Shown piece after piece: positions 47,590-58,285 of a stretch of DNA of 64,000 nt. Origin of the DNA: Emydura subglobosa (Eukaryota > Chordata > Testudines > Chelidae). Positions within the stretch are counted from its first letter, which is position 1, and every line of letters starts with the position of its first letter. The stretch spans positions 56,810,838-56,874,837 of the forward strand of contig ML679958.1 in the NCBI GenBank assembly GCA_007922225.1. The letters run 5' to 3'. The notes under the pieces are model-generated. The model was not told where the DNA came from and did no database searches. It was given only the letters and a program-made list of their open reading frames with translations. The position numbers and the translations under genes were made by a program.

Positions 47590-48580
47590 TTGGAATAAGA
47601 AGAGGCTGCTTACTCATAACTGGAGGTTCTTCGAGCTGTGTGGTCCCTATCTATATTCTAAATGTGGGTGTACATGCACGCTATGTGCCGGAGCCTGAAG
47701 ATCTTTGTAGCAGTGTCCGTTGACCCGCTCGTGTGTCATATGTAACCTCGTGTTCTAAGTGAGGTTATATGAGACTGTGTAGATCAACGTCCCTTCAGTT
47801 GACCCTCTTACCATTGAGAAGTGCAGTCCGCAGCAAGGGGTGGATATTGGAATGCAAATAGGAACCACACATCTCAAAAAACCTCTAGTTACAGATAAGT
47901 AACCTCCTCCTTTTCGAGTGGTGGTTCCTATATGTATTCCAAATGTGGGTGAGTAGCAAGCAGTGATCAGTGTAGAGGTGGGTTCGAGGGTGCAAGAGGT
48001 ATCAGTCTGCAGGGCGGCGCAGCCTACGGCAGCATCTGCCACCCCCTGGGCGATGGTAATAGGTGGTGAAGATATGTATGGAGTGCCATGTCACTGCTCG
48101 GCATATGTCATGCCAGGAGTTGTCCACCAGGGAGATGGATCTGGCTGCCTGTGCTCGCGTTGAGTGTGCCATAATCCTGCCTGGCGGTGGGGTGTTAGAC
48201 AGTGCATAGCACGCTCAGAATAGTCCAAAATCCCACTTTGAGATGCGTTTGGAGGAGAGGGCTTGATCCTTGCATCTGTCTGCAATGGCAACGAATAGCC
48301 ACGGTGAGGCATGAAAGGCATATATTCTGTTGGAGTAGAACACAAGGGCAAAACAGATGTTGAGAGAGTGCAGGATCCTGTCAGGAGAGGCATGCAGTTT
48401 AGGATGAACCAATTGGTTGAGGTTCAACTCTGAGACCACCTACAGGAGGAATTTGTGATGCAGGCATAAGGAAACCTTATCTTTGTGAAAGACGATGCAA
48501 AGGGGGTTGTCCTTCATAGCTGCCAGTTCGCAGAAGTGATAGTCACAAGGAAGCTGAAGTGATAGTCACAAGGAAGATGA
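47590..48580 (-). mobile_element. DIRS-like element 3' end with tyrosine recombinase remnant
   Basis: The minus strand holds a decayed tyrosine recombinase. Complement of 48550-48578 gives the K-V-x-F-L-V-T/A core seen intact at 57366-57390, and the 48091-48393 region gives a broken ending. The reading then passes through DIRS termini with a strong inverted repeat: about 47846-47872 (ttggaatgcaaataggaacc) pairs with about 47925-47950 (ggttcctatatgtattccaa). A 23-bp direct duplication (gaagtgatagtcacaaggaag at 48533 and 48556) lies at the inner end. Frameshifts and stops throughout. Confidence 0.6.
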
Positions 48581-48999
48581 CCTTCATAGAATCATTGGGT
48601 TGGAAGGGACCTCGAGAGGTCCTCTAGTCCAGTCTCCTGCACTCATGGCAGGACAAAGTAATATCTAGACCATCCCTGACAGGTGTTTGTCTAACCTGCT
48701 CTTAAAAATCTCCAGTGATGGAGATTCCACAACCTCCCTAGGCAATTTATTCCAGTGATTAACCATCCTGACAGTTAGGAAGTTTTTCCTAATGTCCAAC
48801 CTGAACCTGCCTTGCTGCAGTTTAAGCCCATTGCTTCTTGTCCTGTCCTCAGAGGTTAAGAAGTACAACTGTTCTGCCTCCTCCTTGTAACAACCTTTTA
48901 TGTACTTGAAAGCTGTTATGTCCTTTCTCAGTCTTCTCTCTTCCAGGCTAAACAGACCCAGTTCTTTCAGTCTTGCCTCATAGGTCATGTTTTCTAGAC
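48581..48999 (-). mobile_element. CR1 LINE, 3' part, before hAT insertion
   Basis: Starts with catagaatcattgggttgga, the reverse complement of the CR1 3' end. The minus strand at 48665-48988 encodes MTYEARLKELGLFSLEERRL, then [20 protein letters not shown] and [20 protein letters not shown], the CR1 ORF2 C-terminus, with no stop in this stretch. The element continues after the hAT insertion at 49975. Confidence 0.92.
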
Positions 49000-49966
49000 C
49001 AGTGTTTCTCCAGTGTTTTTAAGTAGCAAGTACCCTCTAACTTCTGAAAATTTTAATAAGTACCCCAACACCCAATTTTCCATGGGATTTTATATTTATA
49101 GACTAATGTGAGCCATATGTTGGAAGAAGGACTGAGTATAATATAAGGCCGTGATATGACAGATGTCAGATCTAGTGTGAGTAGAGTTACCACCTTTACA
49201 CCAGGGGTGCGCAACTCAAGTATGTACCTGGGCTAAAGGTGATGTTGGCCAAAGCTAAGGAGCTTCGAGTGGCATGTCAATGCTGGGGAATATAAAGTGC
49301 CATGCCAAATTTTTTGCCATAGATTTGAGAGGAGGAAGGGTTGAGAGAGGGAGACAGGAAAAGAGGGTACATGGTGAATTCTGGGGCTGTCAATTTCACT
49401 GCTCAGCTAGAGCAGTGAAATGAACAAGTTTTCTGGGCACTGGGCTTTGAGCCAGGGAGGGGCATTGCCACCTGTGCAAGTTGCAGGCGGCTGCCGCCTG
49501 GCTGCCAGCCCGGAAGGTGGGCGACTGCCACCCAATCCGAGCTGGGGCAGAGGAGGCTTCCGCACTGGCTGGGACCCAGGGATGTGGGCAGGCAGCTGCT
49601 GCCCATCTTCAAGCCGGGGCACAGGAAGCTGTCCTCAGCTCAGAGCTGGGGCAGGGGTGACTGCCATCCAGCTGTGAGCCCAGCTTGCAAGATGCAGGAG
49701 GCTGCCACTGGGCTCCCAGCTGGGAGCTGCGACCGGGCGGGAAGCTGGTGGCTGCTGTGTGCCTTCCCCAAAAGCCGGCGGCTGCTGCTGGGACTGGGCG
49801 GGAAGCGGGTGGCTTCCTGGGACTATAGCAGCTGCCGCCCGCCTCCCAGCTGGGAGCTGCTGCCTGCCTCCCCCAGAAGTCAGCAGCTGCTGCCTGCCTC
49901 CCCTTCATTCTATTTTTCCCTGGGTACCCCCTGCCTGTCTTTCGTACCACAGGTTGAGAAACTATA
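49000..49966. mobile_element. hAT (Charlie-like) non-autonomous transposon, 967 bp
   Basis: Starts cagtgtttctccag and ends taccacaggttgagaaac. The right-end reverse complement (gtttctcaacctgtggta) pairs with the left end. An exact 8-bp duplication TTCTAGAC lies at 48992-48999 and 49967-49974. Removing the element leaves a continuous CR1, which proves the insertion. The interior (49430-49910) is GC-rich with ctgctgcc-type repeats and gives long spurious ORFs on both strands. No transposase. Confidence 0.9.
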
Positions 49967-49974
49967 TTCTAGAC

Positions 49975-50735
49975 ATTTAATCATTTTTGTTACTCTTCTC
50001 TGGACTCTTCTCCAATTTGTCCACATCTTTCCTGAAATGTGGCACCCAAAACAAGACACAATACTCCAGCTGAGGCCTAATCAGCACAGAGTAGAGCGGA
50101 AAAATTACTACTCGAGTCTTGCTGCTAATGCATCCCAGAAATCATGTTTGCTTTTTTTGCAACAGCATTACACTGTTGACTCATATTTAGTTTGTGGTCC
50201 ACTATGACCCCTAGATTCCTTTCCGCAGTACTCCTTCCTAGGCAGTCATTTCTAATGTTGTACGTGTGCAACTGATTGTTCCTTCCTAGGTGGAGTACTT
50301 TGTATTTGTCCTTATTGAATTTCATCCTATTTACCTCAGATCAATTCTCCAGTTTGTCCAGATCATTCTGAATTATAACCCTATCCTCCAAAGCACTTGC
50401 AACCCCTCCTAGCTTTGTATCATCCACAAATTTAATGAGTGTACGCTCTATGCTATTATCTAAATCATTGATGAAAATATTGAACAGAACCAGACACAGA
50501 ATTGATCCATGCAGAACCCCACTCATTATGCCCTTCCAGCATTACTGTGAACCATTGATAACTACTCTCTGGGAATGGTTTTCCAACCCGTTTTGCACTC
50601 ACCTTATAGTAACTCCTTCTAGGTTATTTCCCTAGTTTGTTTAAGAGAATGTCATGTGGGTCAGTATCAAAAGCCTTACTAAAGTCAAGATATACCACAT
50701 CTACTGCCCCCCCCCCCATCCACAAGGCTTGTTAA
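49975..50735 (-). mobile_element. CR1 LINE, inner part, after hAT insertion
   Basis: Continues the element at 48581. The minus strand encodes MKFNKDKYKVLHLGRNNQLH and, at 50341-50526, [20 protein letters not shown] with [17 protein letters not shown]. The catalytic FADD is replaced by FVDD. The 5' end is truncated at about 50735, after a run of C near 50707. Frameshifted. Confidence 0.9.
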
Positions 50736-51289
50736 GTAAATAAACACTTGAAATAAAACCATCATATGCAATCCCCCTTGCAAATATTACCCACTCAGTA
50801 AAGCCACAGAAATATTTTTTGTTAAATAGCAGAACCACTCTCTTGATGGTGGTTTGCTGAACGCCAGTGGGCTGCCCTCAGTCAAACGTCTGCCATGCTT
50901 TCCAGACTGTTGCTGTGCTGGTCAATGGTTGAATCTGAAATGCAGCCAGGCTTGTGCACTGACTCAACATCATGCCACCACAACCTGTTTTATGACATGT
51001 AACTGTTGTTATGGTTTGAGTGGCATGCATTGCACCAGTTAGTTTGTCTCCTCTAGAACAGTGTCTGTATTTCATAAGCACCTTTAAACTGAGTGATTTT
51101 ATTCACACTGCACAGAGCCCTTTCCAAGTCTCCTTCTACAAGACAAAATGGCAGACTTTGAACTCTGGATTCAGCATCTTGCTCTGGTTGGCTAAATTTC
51201 ATCCAAATGTTCAGCTAGAATTCTCTCACTAGCTGAAACATACATAGTTGCTGTTAGCTGTTTATAAATTAGCAAACAGTTTCAGTTCT
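50736..51289. other. Intergenic spacer between CR1 and DIRS element
   Basis: About 550 bp with no gene or repeat that I can identify. Moderate AT content. Confidence 0.6.
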
Positions 51290-51430
51290 TTTTCGAGTGC
51301 TTGCTCATGTCCATTCCATTACAGGTGTGTGCACGCCTCCATGCACGGTTACCAAAACTTTTTCCCCTTAGCAGACCCCATTGGGCTGGCTTTGGCACCC
51401 CCTGGAGCTCCACGCACATGCCGCAGTACG
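51290..51430 (+). mobile_element. DIRS retrotransposon left inverted terminal repeat, outer part
   Basis: Contains ttcgagtgcttgctcatgtc, then gcacggttaccaaaactttt, ccccttagcagaccccatt and gctccacgcacatgccgc. The part from about 51330 is the inverted counterpart of 58190-58285, and the part 51291-51322 is complementary to 58004-58045. It is interrupted at about 51431 by a CR1. Confidence 0.85.
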
Positions 51431-52385
51431 TAGAATCATAGAATATTAGAGTTGGAAGGGACCTTAGGAGGTCATCTAGTCCAACCCCCCGCTCAAAGCA
51501 GGACTAACCTCAGCTAAATCATCCCAGCCAGGGCTTTGTCAAGCCTCAGCTTAAAAACCTCTAAAGATGGAGATTCCACCACCTTCCTAGGTAACCCATT
51601 CCAGTGCTTCACCACCCTCCTAGTAAAAAGCTTTTTCCTACTATACAACCTAGACCTCCCCCTCTGCAACTTGAGACTGTTGCTCCTAGTTCTGCCATCT
51701 ACTACCTCTGAGAACAGCCTAGCTCCATCCTCCCTGGAACCCCCTTTCAGGTAGTTAAAGGCTGCTATCTAATCCCCCTTCATTCTTCTCTTTTGCAGAC
51801 TAAACAAGCCCAGTTCCCTCAGCCTCTTCTCATACGTCTTGTGCTCCAGCCCCCTAATTATTTTTGTTGCCCTTCACTGGACTCTCTCCAACTTCTCCAC
51901 ATCCATTTTGTAGTGGGGGGCCCAAAACTGGACACAATACTCCAAATGAGGCCTCACCAATGCCGAATAGAGGGGAATAATCACTTCCTGAGATCTGCTG
52001 GCAATGCTCTTACTAATGCAGCCCAATATGCCATTAGCCTTCTTGGTAATCAGGGCACACTGCTGACTCATATCCAGCTTCTTATCCCCTGTAGCCCCAG
52101 GTCCTTTTCTGCAGAACTGCTGCCTAGCCCGTCGGTCCCCAATATGTAGCTGTGCATGGGATTCTTCTGTCCTAAGTGGAGGACTCTGCACTTGTCCTTG
52201 TTGAACCTCATCAGATTTCTTTTGGCCCAATCCTCCAATTTGTCCAGGTCCCTCTGTATCCTATCCCTACCTTCCAGGGTATCTACCATTCCCCCCAGCT
52301 TAGTGTCATCTGCAAACTTGCTGAGGGTGCAATCTACCCCATCCATTAATGAAGATGTTGAACAAAACCGACCCCAGGACCGACC
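51431..52385 (-). mobile_element. CR1 LINE inserted in the DIRS terminal repeat
   Basis: Begins tagaatcatagaatattaga, the reverse complement of the CR1 3' end. Minus-strand reading gives [18 protein letters not shown] and, at 52068-52346, [20 protein letters not shown] followed by [15 protein letters not shown], covering the catalytic FADD and the C-terminus. It is 5'-truncated at about 52385, where DIRS sequence (cctcagttccttctttccac) resumes. At least one frameshift lies near 52075. Confidence 0.92.
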
Positions 52386-52560
52386 CCCTCAGTTCCTTCT
52401 TTCCACCTGTGACGGTTGCTGGAACTGCGTCAGCTTGCAATCACACGTGCTCTGTCCCCTTTGTTTTCAATCTTATCATTTCTTGTTTGTCTTATTTAGG
52501 TAGATTAGGACCTTAAATATTGTTAATAGTGGTAGTTAGTTGCTTAGGATAGTCCCAGCT
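52386..52560 (+). mobile_element. DIRS left terminal repeat, inner part, and leader
   Basis: cctcagttccttctttccac matches the reverse complement of 58130-58160 (gaaagaagggactgagg), so this is the inner end of the left inverted repeat, displaced by the CR1. The leader continues to the gag-like region. It includes the cttatttaggtagattagga stretch. Confidence 0.75.
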
Positions 52561-52582
52561 GGGACTTTGCCAGGAGCAGGGC

Positions 52583-55043
52583 ATGCCCCAGTTTCTGGGC
52601 TTCAAACTGTGTGCCTCCTATGGGAAGGCTTTCCCGCTGAGTGACCCCCACAATAGCTGCTTGAAGTGCCAGGGGGAAGCTCACCGTAAGGACAAGTTTA
52701 AAATTTGTAAGGCTTTCAGGCCTTGGACTCAAAAAGACAGAGAAAACCATCTGAAAGCCTTACTCATGGAGGCAGAATTTAGACTGGCCTCAGAGCCAAC
52801 CCATTCTGCTTCAGTACTGAGCCTGGCATCAGTGCAGAAGCGCACCATCAGCACCGGCTCCGCCTCAGCACCGGACTTCATCCCCACCGAGGAAGAAACA
52901 GTGGAAACAGCGCATGGAGTGCAGACACTCCCCCGCACCGTTTAAGAAGGTGGGGTCAAGCACCAGACTGCACCGAAGCCAGACTTTGGAGACCCAGTCA
53001 TCGGAACCTGTGTCGCCAGCCAGGAAGCCACCCCCAACTTCTGGGAGTGGGGAGGTGTCTTTGCATCTACCGGTGCCGTCGACATCGGAGGCTTTTCAGG
53101 CAGCAAGGGCCTTGTTGGCTTTGCCCATGCCGCCCTCGCCCCTACCTCTGCCCAGAAAGAAGAGGCTGGTGTCTCAGGAAGCCTGTGTTGGGACCCCCTG
53201 AGTGGCTCAGGTGATCCCTGGTATGGGGAAGAAGATCTCCGGCAAGCCAATCGCCTAAGGTGGAGGAGTCATCTGGCGCCGCTCCCCTAGAAGTTGCTCA
53301 CAGTCACCAGAGCACTCCGCATCGATCAGACAGGGACTGAGGTTGCCCTCCCGATGCCAGTCACGATCTCTGGCACCGGGAGAAGTTTGTCCCAGAAGGT
53401 GGTGCCTGTCTGGATCGCCAGCAGGGGACCGTTCCTTGGAAGGAACTTGGCATCGTTCCTGCTCCCCAGCACCAAAGAATTCACCCGCCCCAAGGTGGTG
53501 CAGAACCTGGTCACCAAGGCTGACTTGGCACCAAGAGGAAAGCGGTGCCACAAGTCATCAGTGCCCAGGCAATGCTCTAGATGTTCCAGTTCGTGGGAGC
53601 ATGATTCCATGCACCGGCACTGGTCATGGTGCTGGCACCAGGTCTCATTGTCTTTGAAATCGTTGACGTCAAAAGGCCAATCTCCAGAGTGATGGAGCAC
53701 CCACAGATCGGGCCATCACTCCCCCTCAGCTTTGTACCATGCAGCGGGAGTCTCCGAGGCAGCCCCGCTGTGGTCGTCTGATAGTGACTCAGTGTCCTCC
53801 CAGGAGGATGGCCATGGGGCGAGGCATCACCAGCGAAAGATGCTGGAGCCCCCGGTGCAGGCAGCCCCTGAATGGCCTCAAGGACAGTGGCCACCCCAAT
53901 GGGGGTATTGGCCTGCAGTCGTTTAAGTCATCGGGTGTGCAGTCCATGCCATTGGCACCGGAGAAGGGCCATCATTCGCCTGCTGAGGATGATTCGGACC
54001 CACAGGAATGGACCTCTGTTGGGACCTCTCGTCAGCACCGTGCCCCTCCAATCCTCCTCCTTTTTCTCAGATGAGGCAGTCTCCCAGGAACACCCGACGC
54101 CCCTGGATGATTTTAGGGCACACCAAGAGCTGCTCAGAAGGGTGGCTTCCAACCTGGGGTTTGGAGGTGGAGGAGCTGAAAGAGGCGTTGGACATTTTGT
54201 TCAGCATCTTGGTAGTGGCCACCCCAGCCCGGGTAGCCCTCCCCATGCATGAAGGGGTTTTAAAAATAGTGAAGGCCCTGTGGCAGACCCCTTCATCAGT
54301 GGCCCCGACATCTAAGAGGGCCGAGGAAAAATATTATGTCCCAGCCAAGGGGTTCGAGTACTCGCCCTTCTCCCGGGACTCTGGTGGTAGATGTGGCTAA
54401 CCAGAGGGATAAGCAGGGGCAGCCCAGTCCCACAACAAAAAACAAGGACAACAAAAAATTGGACCTGTTCAGGAGAAAAGTTTATTCAACTGCAAGCCTG
54501 CAGTTTAGAATTGCCAATCAGCAGGTTCTCCTGGGCAGGTACAACTTTAATTTCTAGGATTCGCTGAAGCACTTCGCGGATGCTCTGCCCCAGGACAAGG
54601 TGCTGGACTTTAACACAATCGTGGAGGAGGGTACCATGGTGGCTAGACCAGCACTGCAAGTGTCCTTGGACGCAGCTGATTGGGTGGGCAGAGCCATGGC
54701 CTCCGCCATCTGCATGCGCAGGTCCTTGTGGTTACAATCCTTCGGGCTGTCACAGGAGGTCCAACAGTCCATCCAGGACCTCCCCTTTGATGGGTCGGCT
54801 TTGTTTTCGGACCAGACAGACGCAAAGTTGCATGGTCTGAAGGACTCGAGGGCCACGCTCCGCTCCCTGGGTCTTTACACGCCCCAGACCTCTAGGCACC
54901 AGTTCCGTCTTCAGGGCCAGCAACAGCAGAGGTATCAGCCACGGCCGTTCACACCCTACAGACAGAGGGACAGAAATAGAGGGTCTAGAAGATGCCAGCC
55001 ATTGCCAGGTTCCTCCTCAGCCCCCCAAACAAGGGTTGTCTAG
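52583..55043 (+). pseudogene. DIRS gag-like ORF (broken)
   Basis: The start region (52583-52945) reads FKLCASYGKAFPLSDPHNSC and LKCQGEAHRKDKFKICKAF, a Cys-rich gag head of DIRS type. The expected second Cys of the first pair is missing (CASY). The middle is spread over all three frames by frameshifts and is rich in Ser, Pro and basic residues. The last third (54557-55043) is open: LDFNTIVEEGTMVARPALQV, SLDAADWVGRAMASAICMRR, then QSIQDLPFDGSALFSDQTDA, the conserved DIRS gag C-terminal domain. Role in the element: capsid-like protein. GC content is well above the AT-rich surroundings. Confidence 0.8.
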
Positions 55044-55269
55044 GCAGTCTGGTAACCAAAGGAGGCCATTTTGATGGTGCGCCCGAGGGCAACGTTCCAG
55101 CCTGTTTCCTGGATCCCTTTCATCCCTTTTTGAACTGCCTAGCTCCCTTCTGGTCCAAACGGGCCAAAATTACTTCAGACTGCTGGGTCTTGGCATACTT
55201 TCAGCGGGCTATGCCCTCCAGTTTGTTCTACCCCTCCCAACAACCCTCCCTCCCCATCCCTACTCAGGG

Positions 55270-55768
55270 ACCCATCTCACAAGCAACACGTCATGCAGGA
55301 GGTAGAGATCCTTCTCAGCCTGGGGGCCATGGAAAAGATTCCACTGGACATGATGGGGAAAGGGTTTTACTCGAGGTACTTCCTCATTCCCAAAGCAAAA
55401 GGGGTCTAAGGCCCATATTACACCTGCGTTGGATCAACAAATATCTTAAGAGACTGAAGTTCCGCGTGGTCTCTCTAGCCTCCATTATCCCTTCCCTGGA
55501 TCCAGGAGACTTGTATGCTGCCCTCAACCTCAGGGACGCATACTTCCACATTTCTATTTTCCCCAGCCACAGACGCTTCCTTTGTTTCGTGGTGGCTGGC
55601 TCCCTCTATCAGTTTGCAGCTTTGCCCTTTGGCCTGTCTTTGGCCTCAAGGGTGTTTATGAAATGCATGGCAGTGATGGCGGTGCACCTAAGGCGCAAGG
55701 GGGTCCAAATTTTCCCTTATCTGGATGATAGGCTAATCAGAAGCAGGTCCGGGTCCAGGACAGTGTAA
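55270..55768 (+). pseudogene. DIRS reverse transcriptase (inactive)
   Basis: The upstream motif FLIPKAKG (about 55378-55405) lies in another frame, so there is a frameshift near 55405. The following frame reads LRPILHLRWINKYLKRLKFR, then YAALNLRDAYFHISIFPSH, QFAALPFGLSLASRVFMKCM and FPYLDDRLI. The YLDD box (55718-55729) is intact. The first catalytic Asp of motif A (normally L-D-L-x-D-A) is Asn here (AAC at 55526-55528). The order gag, RT, RNase H, recombinase fits DIRS elements. Confidence 0.88.
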
Positions 55769-55775
55769 ACCTGAC

Positions 55776-56810
55776 ATGCACCACCTGCTGCTGGCTGGGC
55801 CTGCTGATAAACAAGCAGAAGTCCACATTAACTCCTGTACAGCGGATAGAGTTCATCGGGGCGGTTCTGGATGCTTTCCAAGCAGAGCCTTTGTACCCCA
55901 GCCACTCTTCGAGGCGATGTCTGCCATTATTGCTCACCTGCATCTATGCCCAACGACAACAGCCAGGCACTGTCTGCAGCTGTTAGGCCACATGGTGGCC
56001 TGCACCTACATGGTGAGGCTGGCTCGCCTAAAACTCAGACCGCTTCAATCATGGATGGCCTCAGTTTATACCCCGAGCAGGCACTCCCTGGATTGGGTGG
56101 TCACAGTCCCTCTTCCCCCCCAGATTCTAGCCATTCTAGACTGGTGGTGGACCCCCAAGGCAGTGTTGGGGGGTATGCCATTTGAAGAGCTAGTCCCCTC
56201 GGTCACCTTGATATCAGATGCCTCAGACCTAGAGTGGAGGACCCATATCAACGCCAACCTCGGCACACAAGGAGTCTGGTTGGGGGAAGAGAGGCATTTG
56301 CACATCAGTGTGAAAGAACTGCAGGCTATTCGACTAGCATGCAGAGTGTTCCTTCACTTTATTGTGGGCAAGGTGGTGCAGACAATACAGTGGTCATGTA
56401 TTACATCAACAAGCAAGGGGGAAGCCTATTCTTCAGCCCTATTCAGGGAAGTTATTTGTCTGTGGGACTTGGCGGTGAGGCACGATTTTCACATGATAGC
56501 TTCTCACCTCCCGGGGGTGAGGAACGATGACGCAGACCGCCTCAGCAGCTCATTCTTACCCCACCACGATAGGTTGCTGCATTCGAAGGTGGTGTCTGAT
56601 CTTCCGAAGTTGAGGCTCTCCCCAAGTGGACCTGTTCACATCAGCGTGGAACAAGAAATGCCTGCAGTTCTTCTCCCTCCACGGTCTGGATGCTGGTCGC
56701 TCTCCAACGCCGTCCTTCTGCAGTGGTTGGTGAGTTTCATGTATGCATTCCCACCCATTCCCCTCCTTCACAGAGGAAAATCAAGAGGGACAAGGTGGAC
56801 GTTATCTTAA
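55776..56810 (+). pseudogene. DIRS RNase H and downstream domain
   Basis: An open frame of 344 codons beginning after the RT stop. It includes HCLQLLGHMVACTYMVRLAR, then LISDASDLEWRTHI with the first RNase H Asp, LHISVKELQAIRLACRVFL with the Glu, and the C-terminal HLPGVRNDDADRLS with the last Asp. The middle catalytic piece (DNTVVMYYINKQGG) is in the frame of 56234-56530, so at least two compensating frameshifts lie between about 56380 and 56450. It also holds the LLQWLVSFMYAFPPIPLL tail typical of DIRS. Non-functional as it stands. Confidence 0.85.
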
Positions 56811-56999
56811 TCACACCGGCCTGTCTGCGCCAGCACTGGTTCAGCATGCTGCTGGACCTATCGATTGCCCCCCATCTGGAGCTTCCAAGATCTCCTGTCC
56901 TAGGATTTACGGTTGCCTGCTACACCCAGACCTGGACTTCCTGCACCTCACGGTGTGGAGGCTTTGTGGCTAAGCGCAGATGAGCGAACCGTTCGGCGC

Positions 57000-58107
57000 A
57001 AGTCCAGCAAATCCTGTTGGGTACCAGGAAGCCTTCCACACAGGTCGTATATCGAACTAAATGGAAGTGGTTTACCTGCTGGGCAGAGTCCCAGGGAATC
57101 CCGCCTGGTCTCTCGCCAATACAGGTGATCCTGGAGTATTTGCTACAGCTAAAACTCCAGGGGCTGGCTGTGGTCTCCCTGAAGGTCCACCTAGTGGTAT
57201 ATCAGTTTTCTCCCACCCTATGGCTATTAGGTTCCTGAAAGGGGTGGAAAGGTTCTATCCACAGGTCCATGACCTGGTGCCTCCCTGAGATCTCAACCTG
57301 GTCCTCTTGCAGCTCAAGGAGCCCCTATTTGAACCAATGGCTACATGCCCTTTACTCCTGCTTTCTTGGAAGGTGGCCTTCCTGGTGGCCATTACCTTGG
57401 CAAGGAGGGTCTCTGAGATTAGGGCGCTGACCTTGGAGCCTCCTTATACTGTGTTCTATAAAGTTCAGTTGCAGCTGCATCTGGCCTTCCTGCCTAAGGT
57501 GATTTACCAATTTCATTATAACCAGGATGTTATTCTCCCCATGTTTTTTCCCAAACTGCACGGTTCGGAGAAGGAGAGAAGGTGGCACTCACTAGACATA
57601 AGGCGGGTGCTCGTATTCTACATCGAGTGCACGAGACCGTCCTGAAGGTCGATGCAGCTTTTCGTCGTGGTGGCTGATCAGATGAAAGGTTTACCTGTTT
57701 CCGCCCAGTGCATCTCTTCACAGATAACTTCCTGCATCAAGTTCTGCTATGAACAGGCAAAGGTGCCACTTCTGGGGCTGATTACAGCCCACTCAACCAG
57801 AGCTCAAGCTTCGTCTACAGCCTTTCTAGCAAGAGTGCCTGTGCAGGACATCTGCAGAGCCACCACCTGGTCGTCGGTACACACCTTCACGTCCCACTAC
57901 GCCATCGTCCAGCAGGCGCGGGAAGGAGTGGGCTTCAGCAGAGTGGTGCTGCGGGCAGCTCATCCGTTACTTCAGCCCACCTCAAAGGTATTGCTTGTGA
58001 GTCACCTTCAATGGAATGGACGTGAGCAAGCACTCGAAGAAGAAAAGACGGTTACTTACCTTGTAACTGCTGTTCTTCGAGATATGTTGCTCATGTCCAT
58101 TCCATGA
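57000..58107 (+). pseudogene. DIRS tyrosine recombinase (three lesions)
   Basis: The N-terminal part (57017-57190) reads VVYRTKWKWFTCWAESQGIP and LEYLLQLKLQGLAVVSLKVH, then a frameshift between about 57190 and 57225. The catalytic part reads FLVAITLARRVSEIRAL (first Arg at 57403-57408), ITAHSTRAQASS (His-x-x-Arg at 57790-57801), ICRATTWSSVHTF and the nucleophile Tyr in TSHY (57898-57900). In-frame TGA codons lie at 57286-57288 and 57643-57645. All catalytic positions survive, so decay is recent or mild. The enzyme integrates the circular DNA form in DIRS elements, replacing the DDE integrase of LTR elements. Confidence 0.9.
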
Positions 58108-58110
58108 CCT
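57990..58110. repeat. DIRS internal complementary region
   Basis: 58004-58045 (caatggaatggacgtgagca then agcactcgaagaag) is the reverse complement of the left tip at 51291-51322. 58073-58107 (cttcgagatatgttgctcat) repeats that tip in direct orientation, so the stretch is itself a hairpin. In DIRS elements an internal complementary region spanning both tips serves as a bridge for making the circular form. Confidence 0.75.
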
Positions 58111-58285
58111 ACCCCCCATCCCCGCTGCTGGAGTTGGCGGAAAGAAGGGACTGAGGGGGGTGTAGGGTTGGCAGCGCCTCATATATCGCGGCATGTGCGT
58201 GGGGCTCCAGGAAGCACTGAAGCCGGCCCTATGGGGTCTACTAAGGGGAAAAAAGTTCTGGTAACCGTGTAATGTAGTGCGTGCT
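58111..58285 (+). mobile_element. DIRS right inverted terminal repeat
   Basis: gcggcatgtgcgtggggctc, gccggccctatggggtctac and gttctggtaaccgtgtaatg are the reverse complement of 51330-51425. The gaaagaagggactgagg part pairs with 52386-52410. The end is at about 58285. Counting without the inserted CR1, the element is about 6.0 kb. Confidence 0.85.

Noticed and set aside
49407..50207. Long overlapping ORFs on both strands rich in Pro, Ala, Gly and Ser
   Set aside because: They lie in the GC-rich interior of a non-autonomous hAT element and run into CR1; open frames on both strands reflect base composition.
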